Source: DATGSL01 sp964645585 (GTDB lineage: Bacteria; Verrucomicrobiota; Verrucomicrobiia; Opitutales; T3Sed10-336). From it: a DNA stretch of 26,418 nucleotides. The DNA is taken from the NCBI GenBank assembly GCA_964645585.1, contig CAZYAN010000051.1:1-26418 (forward strand), read 5' to 3'. Both the position numbers and the translations under genes were made by a program. This document shows positions 16,203-25,600 of the stretch, one piece after another (positions within the stretch are counted from its first letter, which is position 1; each line of letters begins with the position of its first letter). A model generated the notes under the pieces. It did not search any database. It was not told the origin of the DNA and saw only the letters and a program-made list of their open reading frames with translations.

Positions 16203-16376
16203 ATGTTGCGAATCGAGAGCCGGGAGGAGGCGCGGCGGAAGCGGTGGGCCGCCGCGGCCGGGGCTGGAATCTCATTGGCTGCTCTGGCGGCTGGCGCGGG
16301 CCTGATCGTGCTGTCGATGTGCCGCCTTCCGCGATCGCGCGGGCGCCAGACGCGCGGCCGCCCGGAGCGCGGGTAA
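16203..16376 (+). CDS. Possible small membrane protein, 57 aa
   Basis: MLRIESREEARRKRWAAAAG onward: a charged, basic N-terminus, one hydrophobic stretch of ~24 residues (about 17-40, Ala/Gly/Leu-rich, ending LIVLSMC) and an Arg-rich tail. This is the look of a single-pass membrane peptide with cytoplasmic basic ends. The ATG 16203 has GGGGAG with 7-nt spacing, the best-spaced ribosome site in the window, which is unusual given how few genes here have one. An in-frame ATG at 16173 and another at 16197 are alternatives. A competing frame from 16091 to 16402 overlaps it. There is no family match I can name; coding status is uncertain. Confidence 0.4.
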   Translation: MLRIESREEARRKRWAAAAGAGISLAALAAGAGLIVLSMCRLPRSRGRQTRGRPERG

Positions 16377-16417
16377 TCCGATCGGCTTGCGTGTCTAACT
16401 GAGCGGTCCCTTTTGCT

Positions 16418-16458
16418 GGGGTTTGTTAGGATTTTGTAAAAACCCCATCGGGGGGGTT
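16418..16458 (+). promoter_or_regulatory. Two mutually exclusive hairpins in the leader of the 16558 gene
   Basis: GGGGTTT (16418-16424) can pair with AAACCCC (16440-16446), but AACCCC (16441-16446) can instead pair with GGGGTT (16453-16458). The shared C-run makes the two stems exclusive, as in attenuator-type leaders. No U-tract follows the second stem. Confidence 0.3.
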
Positions 16459-16483
16459 GACTCAGCTGCACTTGCTTGCGACA

Positions 16484-16539
16484 AGCGGGCAGAAATGCCG
16501 GTACGGCTTTTTAGGCGCTGATTTCTTATTTTGCCCGCT
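16484..16539 (+). promoter_or_regulatory. Long-range stem in the 5' leader of the 16558 gene
   Basis: AGCGGGCA (16484-16491) pairs perfectly with TGCCCGCT (16532-16539). The enclosed 40 nt contain a small nested hairpin (GCCG 16497-16500 with CGGC 16504-16507). The stem ends 18 nt before the ATG and could hold the start region in an RNA structure. Confidence 0.35.
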
Positions 16540-16557
16540 GTTGTCTACCGCTCGACC

Positions 16558-18369
16558 ATGAATCAAAGGTTTTACTCTGTACTCACGTCTGCTTTCCTGT
16601 GTATTAGCGTTTCGTTGTCTTCTTTTGGGCAGTGGACGACTGAAGATTACGTTCTGAAATCCGGCTGGAACGCGGTTTATTTTCATGTCGATGCCTCGCA
16701 CATGTCGCTGAACGAATCGATCGGGGCGGACGAGGGGAATCCGATCGAGGAAATTTGGGTTTGGTCGCCGGCGGCCCCTGGTTCGCCGCTATCTTTTTAT
16801 GACGCGCCTCAGAGCCCGGACGAGAGTGGAACGGAATGGTTGCGATGGAAAAGGGACCAAGTGTTTCCGCCTTCGACTTTGCAGCGTCTGGCTGGAAATG
16901 TCGCGGCTCTGGTGCGAGTTCGGGAGGATGTGGCGGATTACACGTGGACCGTGCGAGGACTGGCGGTTCCGCCGGTGCAGAGCTGGACGGGTTCCGGGAT
17001 GAATTTTATCGGGTTTCCGACACCGCAGGCGAATCCGCCGACGTGGGGGAAGTTTTTGGGTCCGGCGCGGTCTCTGCACAATCACGCGGAAATTTATCGT
17101 TATGTCGGCGGACCGTTTTCGGCGAGCAATCCGATGCGGCTGTTTTCAGCGGTTTTGCGTACGACGCCGCTGGTTCGCAACGAGGCGTACTGGGTGCGGG
17201 CCGAAGAATACAACCGATATTTTGGGCCCTTTGAGATTGTGTTGCAGGCGCCATCCGGAATCCGCTTTGGCGAAACCTCGGGGCAATACCGGATACGGTT
17301 GCGCAATCGTATCGATGAATCGGTTACGATCCCGGCACACCTGTTGGCCTCGGAAGCGCCGCCGGCGGATCAGGAGCCGATTGCGGGAGGGGTCCCGCTG
17401 TTACGCCGCGGAGAAATCGACCTGAGTGATTTGACGTATGGATTCGCGCGTTTTTCGGAAGGGCCGAGCGAATGGACGCTGGCCCCGAAGGGGGAGCCGG
17501 GATCGGAGGTTGAGATTGTGCTCGGGCTTGACCGGGCTGCGATGGCGGGAAATCCGGGAGATCTTTTTGCCAGTATTTTGCGGCTTTCGGATGCGGGCGG
17601 AATGACGGTGATTGATTTGCCGGTTTCCGCGAGGATCGCGGCGACCGACGGATTGTGGGTCGGAAACGCGGTGGTGAACGAAGTCGCCCATTACCTGATT
17701 GATTACGAGGCCGGCGCCGAGGATGGAGAGCGAGTATTGAATCCGGACGGCAGTTATGCGATCGAGTCGATCAACGAATCGTTCGGCTCAGTGCTCCGTC
17801 CGTTTCAGCTGCGGCTTTTCGTACATAACGGAACCGGCGGGACGCGGCTGCTCCAGCGCGTGTACCATGGAACTGGACACAGCGGGGAGGCGGTTCTTTC
17901 GCTGAAGGAGGAGGCGCTGGACCCGGCGCTTTTGAACGAGGCGCGGCGGATCAGTGTGGCTCATCTTCCGTGGAGCGACGGAAATAAATCATGGCCGTTC
18001 GACGGAACGCTCGCGGAAGGAGCGGTCATCACCGTTTCGGTTCCGCTTGATTACGACGATCAGGCGACGAATCCGTTTTTGCATACGTATCATCCGGATC
18101 ATGACAACTTGGCCGCCCGGTTCGAGAACGAGCTTCCGCAAGGTGCCGAAAGTTACGGAATCACACGTGAAATCACGCTGCGGGTGCAGCCCCCGGGCGG
18201 CGACTTTTCAAGTGTGACGTCCGGAGGCGGGACTTTGGCCGGCGTTTACGAAGAGAACATTATTTTGCATGGCGGACATGGCAGCGGAGGTCCCGCCAGC
18301 CGGGTGTTTCGAACTCGCGGCGGCTTTGCCCTCAATCGTGTTTCCGATATCGGGACGCTTATCGAATAA
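16558..18369 (+). CDS. Large secreted protein, two-part verrucomicrobial type
   Basis: 603 residues; ATG 16558 is chosen over an upstream TTG at 16531 because it begins a signal peptide (MNQRFYSVLTSAFLCISVSL, cleavage near SFG-QW at 24). Function unknown. The N-terminal part (about 25-360) begins LKSGWNAVYFHVD and contains NPIEEIWVWSP, YTWTVRGLAVPP and MNFIGFPTPQANPPTW; it is predicted mainly beta. The C-terminal part (about 365-603) starts GLWVGNAVVNEV, has RLFVHNGTGGTRLLQRVYHG, DDQATNPFLHTYHPDHDNL (about residue 511) and YGITREITLRV, and ends FALNRVSDIGTLIE. From memory, both parts recur in large exported proteins of Verrucomicrobia; this is not verified. No catalytic motif, transmembrane anchor or sorting signal was found. 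It is the first of three consecutive secreted-protein genes and sits behind a structured leader. Confidence 0.85.
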   Translation: MNQRFYSVLTSAFLCISVSLSSFGQWTTEDYVLKSGWNAVYFHVDASHMSLNESIGADEGNPIEEIWVWSPAAPGSPLSFYDAPQSPDESGTEWLRWKRDQVFPPSTLQRLAGNVAALVRVREDVADYTWTVRGLAVPPVQSWTGSGMNFIGFPTPQANPPTWGKFLGPARSLHNHAEIYRYVGGPFSASNPMRLFSAVLRTTPLVRNEAYWVRAEEYNRYFGPFEIVLQAPSGIRFGETSGQYRIRLRNRIDESVTIPAHLLASEAPPADQEPIAGGVPLLRRGEIDLSDLTYGFARFSEGPSEWTLAPKGEPGSEVEIVLGLDRAAMAGNPGDLFASILRLSDAGGMTVIDLPVSARIAATDGLWVGNAVVNEVAHYLIDYEAGAEDGERVLNPDGSYAIESINESFGSVLRPFQLRLFVHNGTGGTRLLQRVYHGTGHSGEAVLSLKEEALDPALLNEARRISVAHLPWSDGNKSWPFDGTLAEGAVITVSVPLDYDDQATNPFLHTYHPDHDNLAARFENELPQGAESYGITREITLRVQPPGGDFSSVTSGGGTLAGVYEENIILHGGHGSGGPASRVFRTRGGFALNRVSDIGTLIE

Positions 18370-18440
18370 GAACAGCACCGATTAACGAGGGCCCGCCGAT
18401 CGCTTATCCATTTTTTAATGACAGCCATTCTTATTGTTTC

Positions 18441-19526
18441 ATGAAGACCTATATCTCCCTCATCTGCTCCGCTATCGCGGGTTTCCTGATCATCCTCCCT
18501 CGCGCGGTCGAGGGGGCAGGCGATCCTCCGGAACTGCTTTCTTATCAGAGCTACCTGGTCGATGCCGACGGTGCTCCTCTTGGTGCCGACGGTTCGGGCG
18601 GGTCGCTCCCGACCAATTACGATGTTGTCTTTCGAATCTTTTCCGCTTCGTCGGGAGGAGATTTACTGTGGGCGGAGCAGCAGACCATCACCATCGACAA
18701 CGGTTATTTCAGCGTGCTTCTGGGGGAAGGATCGCAAGTCGGGAGCGATCCGAGACCAGCGCTTTCGGAGGTTTTCAGCGGAACCACGGCTCACGAGCGC
18801 TTCATCGGCATGGATGTCCGGTTTGTTGCCGGCGGTGAGTTTACCGAGATTCTTCCGCGTCTGCGACTTCTCACCTCGCCCTACGCGTTTTTGTCATCGC
18901 AAGCACGGGCAATTGTTGATCCAAGCGGGACCCGGCTCGTCGCCGCAGACGAAGGGTCGCTCACGGTGAGCGGAACCGTCACCGCCACAAGTTTCCAAGG
19001 CAATGTCAGCGCGGATAACGTCAGCGGCGTTCTTCATCCCGACCGCATCCCGGATCTGGATGAGAGTAAATTGCAGGCTATCATTGATCTGGTTTATCCT
19101 GTGGGATCCTTTTACATGCAGTTTCCGGACGCGAACAGCAACGACCTGAGTATTGCCTTTCCCGCTAAGTTCAGTCCGGCTCAATTATTTGGGGGAACCT
19201 GGGAGGAGCAGTGGCCGAATGAGTCGGTGTTTTTCCGAACCGGAGGAGCGAGGAGTAATGAAGCCCGCTCCAGCGGTTTGCAGGATTATGCAACGAAAAG
19301 GCTGACGGGATATACTCCCTGGTTTCAGGTTGATTATAATCATCGGGGCGGCGGTCGTGACGGGGTTTTTGGAAAGCACGAAAACAGAGGCGGGGGGACG
19401 GATTCAGGAAACAGCGGCGATACAACAACACGAGCATTCTTTGATTCCAATAACCAATCGCTCTCCTCTGACACCGAAACTCGTCCAAGGAACCGGCTTA
19501 TCAAAGTATGGAAGCGCGTTGAGTGA
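18441..19526 (+). CDS. Secreted protein with tail-fibre-tip-like C-terminus
   Basis: 361 residues with a signal peptide (MKTYISLICSAIAGFLIILP, cleavage near VEG-AG). Residues ~30-100 carry a domain common in exported bacterial proteins: LLSYQSYLVDADGAPLG, YDVVFRIFSA, GDLLWAEQQTITIDNGYFSV, LLGEGS. A middle region (100-210) has LTSPYAFLSSQARAIVD and a short beta stretch. The C-terminus resembles phage tail-fibre or collar tips: VYPVGSFYMQF (218-228), LFGGTWEE (249-256), FFRTGG (264-269), a Gly/Asn/Arg-rich loop region with several His, and the ending TETRPRNRLIKVWKRVE. In phages this last domain is the trimeric receptor-contacting end. No other phage gene is nearby. The start ATG 18441 lacks a Shine-Dalgarno sequence. 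It lies 71 nt after the preceding gene. Confidence 0.87.
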   Translation: MKTYISLICSAIAGFLIILPRAVEGAGDPPELLSYQSYLVDADGAPLGADGSGGSLPTNYDVVFRIFSASSGGDLLWAEQQTITIDNGYFSVLLGEGSQVGSDPRPALSEVFSGTTAHERFIGMDVRFVAGGEFTEILPRLRLLTSPYAFLSSQARAIVDPSGTRLVAADEGSLTVSGTVTATSFQGNVSADNVSGVLHPDRIPDLDESKLQAIIDLVYPVGSFYMQFPDANSNDLSIAFPAKFSPAQLFGGTWEEQWPNESVFFRTGGARSNEARSSGLQDYATKRLTGYTPWFQVDYNHRGGGRDGVFGKHENRGGGTDSGNSGDTTTRAFFDSNNQSLSSDTETRPRNRLIKVWKRVE

Positions 19527-19623
19527 TTCCTCGTTCAACAGGTGGCAGCGAACCCGAATCCAATGCGTCGCTGAAGAGGCTGTGATGTCTCGGCGCGGGT
19601 AAAATCAACAGGGTGATTAAAGT

Positions 19624-22600
19624 ATGAAACGGTATTGCAGAACCCTCTGGGCTTTTGGTTTCCGCGCGACGAGTCTTTTCGCGGGTGTCGCGATGGCACT
19701 GGCGTCGGCAGAGGCACGGGGCCAATCGCTGTCGGCGGAGGTCCGTCAGCTGGACGCCCGGATCAATCACCTTTCTCCGCAAGGAAAGCCGATTTCCAGC
19801 GAGGCGGGAGCCCCGCCAGGTACGGACGGCCGGGCCCCGACTCCCGAACAGCAGGGCGATCGGGGGTTGACGGAAAATGTGCCGACGGCCGGACAGTTCC
19901 AAGGGTTTGTGACTTTCGGCGGCGGCGTGCGCACGGTCGCCGGCGGGTCAGCCGGGACGGTTCACGGCAGCTATCGGACGTACGCGGAAGCGACCTTGCC
20001 GAATGGAGGATCCGGCGGCCAGCAGATATTCGTGGCACGGGCCGAGATCGGTGCACCGTACGTGATGCGGCGGGTGCAGTTTTTATTTGGAAGCGAGATC
20101 GCCGCACCGACGGTGGATATTAATGGAAATGTGCTGGCCGAGACCGATGAGTATTGGCGGCGTGAACCGTATTGGGAGGAAAAATCGCCCCATCAAGAGC
20201 ACCTCGGCGCTCCGTATTACTGGAGTCCTCATGCGCGGGCGGTATTTGCGAATCGGCCCGGGCCAATCGAGATTGCCTGGCAGCGAGCGTTGCCCCTGAG
20301 CGGTGCGGATCCCGCTGATTATGCAAATGATCCGGATTATGCGGTCGAAGGCGGCGCGGTGTATCCGCTTCTTCGTGAAATCTATTTAGTGTCGGGCAGT
20401 CCGGTAAAAAGAGCTCGGCAAATGTATTGGACGGAGGGGGCGTTTGAAAAGATGGGGCTGCCGGTCGATGTTCCCGAGGGACTGACGCTGAACTTCACCT
20501 ATACCGAGGGTTTTCCGCGAACCGTCGAAGAACCGTATCAAGACCCGGGCGCGTCGGAGAACGAGCCCCCGGGTGACGGCGATATTTTTAGAGAGTACCG
20601 GACGATTTTTCATGATTCGGACCGTGCGAGTATCCGCGCCTTTAATTGGCAGGGCCGTATCTTGCTCGAATTGCTGGGTGATGTCTTGGAGGGGAACCGG
20701 CGGCAGCACCTCGGGATCGAAATCGTCGATGTGGTGCGCCGCGTGAACCCGGCGAATATCCGGGTGGAGCTGGGCGAGAAATTAACCGCGTGGCAAAGTG
20801 GCGCGGACGACTCGCATTTGCTGCCGCGTTCGCTGCTTCGGGCGACCGACAGCGACTTTGCGTACCAGCACTTCCAAGAAGGGAAGCGCATGCAGTTTTA
20901 CGCGATCCGTGAGACGGCAAACTTGAACGACTTTTTGCTTCATTGGACGGAAGAAGGGGTCGAAGGATTGCAGTGGCCGTATTTGTTTACTCGATACGAG
21001 ATGGTTTGGCCGGCCGATATCGGCAAATTCAGTCATTACGTCCGGCCGCGCGTCGCTACGGAGGCGGAGGCCCGGGAAACAGCGGTGGCGATGCCATTGA
21101 GCAATGTTCCGATTATCGAGTACCAGGATCCGCTCGATCAGCCGCGCGCGAAGCTCACGGAGACCTATGCTTTTTATACATTTCTCAGTGATGAGTATCC
21201 GGCACATCGGACGCTGCTTCGTTTTATGGCGGGCGAGCACGTTCGGTTCGAGCGGGTATTTTCATGGCTGGCGGATGATCTGGGTATTGACGAGGCAGGC
21301 ACGTTGATCGCGCGCAACCGTCTCGCGGAAGTTTTGAATGGAGAAGCCCAAGGGATTGCGGAGCGTTCGCCAATGCTGGCGGCTTGGAATCCGGAAACTG
21401 GAACTTTTACGCTGAGCGACCGATTCGCGGCGCCCCGGGTGGTTGCTCGTACAGCGGCCATTGGCGCACGGATTGATGCGCCGGAGGATGAGGCTGTTCC
21501 GGTGCCGGACGAATCGTACTGGGCGGGGCACATTCGGACGGAGAAAGGGACGTCGTACAATCTGTTTTCCTATGCGGATCCGTTTGCGGCCGGATTTGAG
21601 GCGGCCAACGCGGGCGCGATTATTCCGGTCAATGCGATTCCTGGAGACGATAAACTCGAAGTCTGGTGGTTCCGGTCGAATCGAGTGAATCTCGAACAGG
21701 GGTTTGAGCGGATCTTCTGGCCGTCGGTGATCGGCCATTACACACTCGAGTGGCCGGGGAATCCCGGGGAAATCGTTCTTGCGAGCAACCAGGGAAGCGG
21801 CGCGCTTGGGAGCCGAGAGGCAGTCGGCCGTATTTATGCGCAGAATGACCCGAATCTTCACGGGTATAATCCGAATGAGGAGCATGCGATGATTATTGGG
21901 GGACGGGCGTATGCGCTGCGGGATGATTTGAACCTCGTCGAGCCGGGTGATGATTATTCCTCCGAGCCGTATGTGCTGCTTGAGTATGTTGCGACGGACG
22001 GCCGTCCGGCGATGAGCGTGTTTCGCGTGCTGCGGGAGAAGCCGGAAGCGGGACAGGTGTTCGATTATGTGGCGGAGGCAGGGACGGTTCTGCAGGCGCC
22101 GATGCCGCTGCCTTTGCTGCCGCCGCCTGTCGACGGATTTGGCGCCGCGGCGGTGAATTTTAACCGGGAACCTCTCGCAGACGGCGACCTGCCCGGGGGG
22201 TGGACCGCGGAGCACGGGGACGGCCAGTACGGCCATTACCCGAAGTTCACTTTTCTGGACCGCAAGAACAGTTTCTGGATTTATCGCGGATTTCACGCAG
22301 GGCCTCCGGCGCTGGAAGCAGGCACGTTTGATGTTGATTCTGGTGAGTTTACCGCTCCGGCGGATGGTACCGCGGTTGCCGGTCAGCGCTTTCGCTACGT
22401 CCTCCACACCTCGCAGCGACCAGAAGGACTTCGATTGACGCTCGGGGAAGAATTGCCCGCCCCGGACTGGCTCCGGGTAAACGGGCTGGTCTTGGAAGGG
22501 AACCCGGGCCTGAACGCGGAGGGGGGAAGTTTCCCTTTAACTTTAACCGTATCGAGCCGGTATGATGAAAGCTCGGTCGAGCTGGATTGGACGCTGCACG

Positions 22601-25600
22601 TGTTGGAAGCGGGGGTTCCTGTTGAGCAAACCGATCTGGAGGTGATCAGTGAAAACCAATTCACGGGAACACAGGTTACCCATGCGGGCCGCCCGCCGTA
22701 CCTCGCAGGTGATCCGGTGCCGGAGAACAGTTTCGCAATGCGGTTTTATTATAAAACCCAGGCAGGGTTCGCGTGGCCAGGGATCAGCAATCCGCCTCCA
22801 GTTGATTCGATCGTTCCGTATCTCCGACCGGTCGCCGAGGGCAAGTTTGTCGGAAATCCGGCGGCGAAGGAAACCGATTCGCTGGCTATCGTGTACCGTC
22901 CCGTCTGGCCCGCGGATACTCCGGCAATGCGCCTTGGGGAGACTCTCATGACACCGAAGGCGGGGCTTCCGGCAATCCGAGGGCAGACGAGCCTGAGCCT
23001 GCTTTATCAGCAGTCCATCGCCGAGGATATGGAGGATGCGGCGGTGAGCGCGGTTCTGCATGATTCGACACGGGAGAAAGAGATTTCGATTCAGGCAGTG
23101 GGGCTGGATGAGTTGCCGGAGGGCGTTCGGAAGGAAACCTACCAAGGACGGGTTTACTTCCCGAACCTGCCGCCGCACCTGGTGGAACGGTTTTTCTTCG
23201 ATCCGTTTCGCGGTTTGAGAGGTCACCTGGTTTTTCGCGGCGAGTTGCGCGAGGAGATGTTAGGGGAGGATTATCTGATGCTGAATGTGCTTCGGGACGA
23301 AGATCTCGTGGCTGTTAAGGATTTGTGTCCGGAGGGAGATCTCGGTAAACCCGCGTGGAACGAGGCCATCGATGGCTTGGTCGCGAATGTGGAGACGTTT
23401 CACGAAAATCCGGCCGTCCCCGGTCAATATATTCCCGATCTGAACCGGACGAAATCGATTGCGATCGGTGACACGGTCGAGATTCACGATCACAATACGG
23501 CGGTCGATTCCTACGCGTTGAGCGCGAGCGGGCCGGGCGTCGGGTATGTGACGATCATGGCTGGAGGCGGCGCCGCGTTCACTCCGGCGGCGGAACCGGT
23601 TTCGATGCACATCATTCGCGTCGAGCCGGTGCAGCATTCGGGTGAGCTGAAGGTTGTGCAGGCGACGAATCCGTTGAGCGAACAGGTGACGCTTCAGCAT
23701 AGTCCGGATCTGGCGGGTAGGTACCAAGAATACGAATACGACTGGCGCATCGCTGCGCCGGTGGGCGGATTTCCGCCGCCGGTTGAGGAAGACATGGCTC
23801 AATGGGATGTTGTCGCCGCTGGGGAGGGCTTGCCGCGTTACACACTCGGCGGCGCGAATATTCGGACGCTTGCTGATAATTACTTGATTGTGCGTTACCG
23901 GCCCCTGAATCCGGGGCATCCCCTTTACGTTGAAAACCCGGACGATATGGAAAATCCGGATGACGCTTGGTCGGAATGGACATCGCCGATGCTGGCGGAA
24001 GGCTGGATCAAGCGGGTTTTAGGGGGATTGAATCCGTTTAATCAGCGAATCACTGATCTATTCAACAACGAAGTGTCGACCGATGTCAGCATGCTGACCC
24101 AGGCAGGGGCGCGCTGGGAAGGCGACATCGCGCTGAACCTGGAAAATATCAACGACTACGGGTTGATCGAGATTTACGAAACGGTTTTGCGCCGCGGCCG
24201 GATGCTTTCGATCGAGGCGGGAATCAATTATGGCCCGGCGAACGACGCGCTGCTGCTGGCGGCAGGCTACTTGAACGATTTGTATATGTTTGTCGGAAAC
24301 GAGGCGCGGGCCGACGCGGCGAATCCTACCATCGGGATCGGCACGGCGGATCACGTTTACGGCGATGTCGCGACCTCGCAGTTCGCCTTTCAGGGGCAGA
24401 TGGCTACGCTCCTCGACGAGGAGCTCGCACTGATCCGCGGACGGGACGATTTCTTCCAGCCCGGCGTCGAAATTTCACCCGTTTACAATCGGCTGATCTG
24501 GAACTACACGCGCGGTATCGATGCGGGCGAGGTGATTTACGCGCTGAATTATAATATCCAGGAGAAGCCGGACGGCGACCCGACGGGAACGATCGACGCT
24601 TCGGACGCGGCGCGGATGTATCCGCAAGGACACGGTGATGCGTACGGACATTATCTGACAGCCCTGAAAGGATACTATTCGCTGCTGATGAATCCGCATT
24701 TCGACTGGGTTCCTCGGGCGGAGGCGGTGCTCGTTCTCGGCCAGCCGGTCAGTGTGGATTATTTCGACGAACGCAAACTGGCGAAAGCCGCGGCGGCGGT
24801 CGTGCAGGCCGGCTTGCAAGCGTTCGACCTCACTTGGCGGCGTGACTACCAAAGCGGCACCGATGCGGGCTGGGAACATTTCGGAGCGAAGCGGGAGAAT
24901 TCCCAAACGGGAAGAACCCGTTACTGGGGAATGGACCATTGGGCGACGCGAACCGGACAAGGAGCGTATGTTAACTGGGTCATCGGGAACGCGATTCTTC
25001 CGGACGAGGATCCGGACCCGAATCACGAGGGAATCCAGAAGATCGACCGGACGACGGTGGCGGAATTGACACAGTTGCCGATCATGATGGAGGCGCTTCA
25101 GACGAATTTGAATAACGCGGAAGCCGGCTTGACACCGCTCGGCCTCCCGGAAGGCGGAATCGCATTTGATATCGATCCGATGAAAGTAGCCGGCTCCGGC
25201 GGGGCGACACATTTTGAGCAGATTTACGAGCGGGCGCTTCAAGCATTGCATAACGCGGTTGCGGCCTTCGACGATGCAAAGGACGTGACCAGAATGATGC
25301 GCGCGGAGGAGGATTCCCTTGCCGCGCTGCAGGATCAGGTGGCGAAGGAAGAACACGCGTTTCGCAATGCGCTGATCGAATTGTATGGAACGCCGTATCC
25401 GGACGATATCGGTCCAGGGCGGACATATGTCACCGGTTATGACGGCCCGGACCTGCTGCATTATATGTATGTGGACCTTCCGGAACTGCCTGACAATCTG
25501 GGGCTCGCCCAAGGGAACGAATCGCGCGCCTATCGGCTCGATCTTCAGGAGTTGCCGAATAACTGGCGGACCCATCTCTACGACAACCTGAACTTCTATG

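Noticed and set aside
16091..16402. 103-codon plus-strand frame starting MKKFPSFLAGRRNFF
   Set aside because: Its start resembles a peptide N-terminus, but the rest is Gly/Arg/Pro-rich low-complexity sequence and overlaps the better-supported small frame at 16203.
16457..16485. TTGACT as a -35 box before the 16558 gene
   Set aside because: No acceptable -10 hexamer occurs at 16-18 bp spacing.
18441..19526. Prophage remnant suggested by the tail-fibre-like domain
   Set aside because: The protein has a signal peptide and an N-terminal exported-protein domain, and there are no capsid, portal, terminase or integrase genes nearby.
21262..22407. Minus-strand frames opposite the giant gene, here and at 24475-25791
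   Set aside because: They arise from high GC at third positions of the giant plus-strand frame; Arg/Pro/His-rich with no domains, whereas the plus frame is open for 6.8 kb with a signal peptide.
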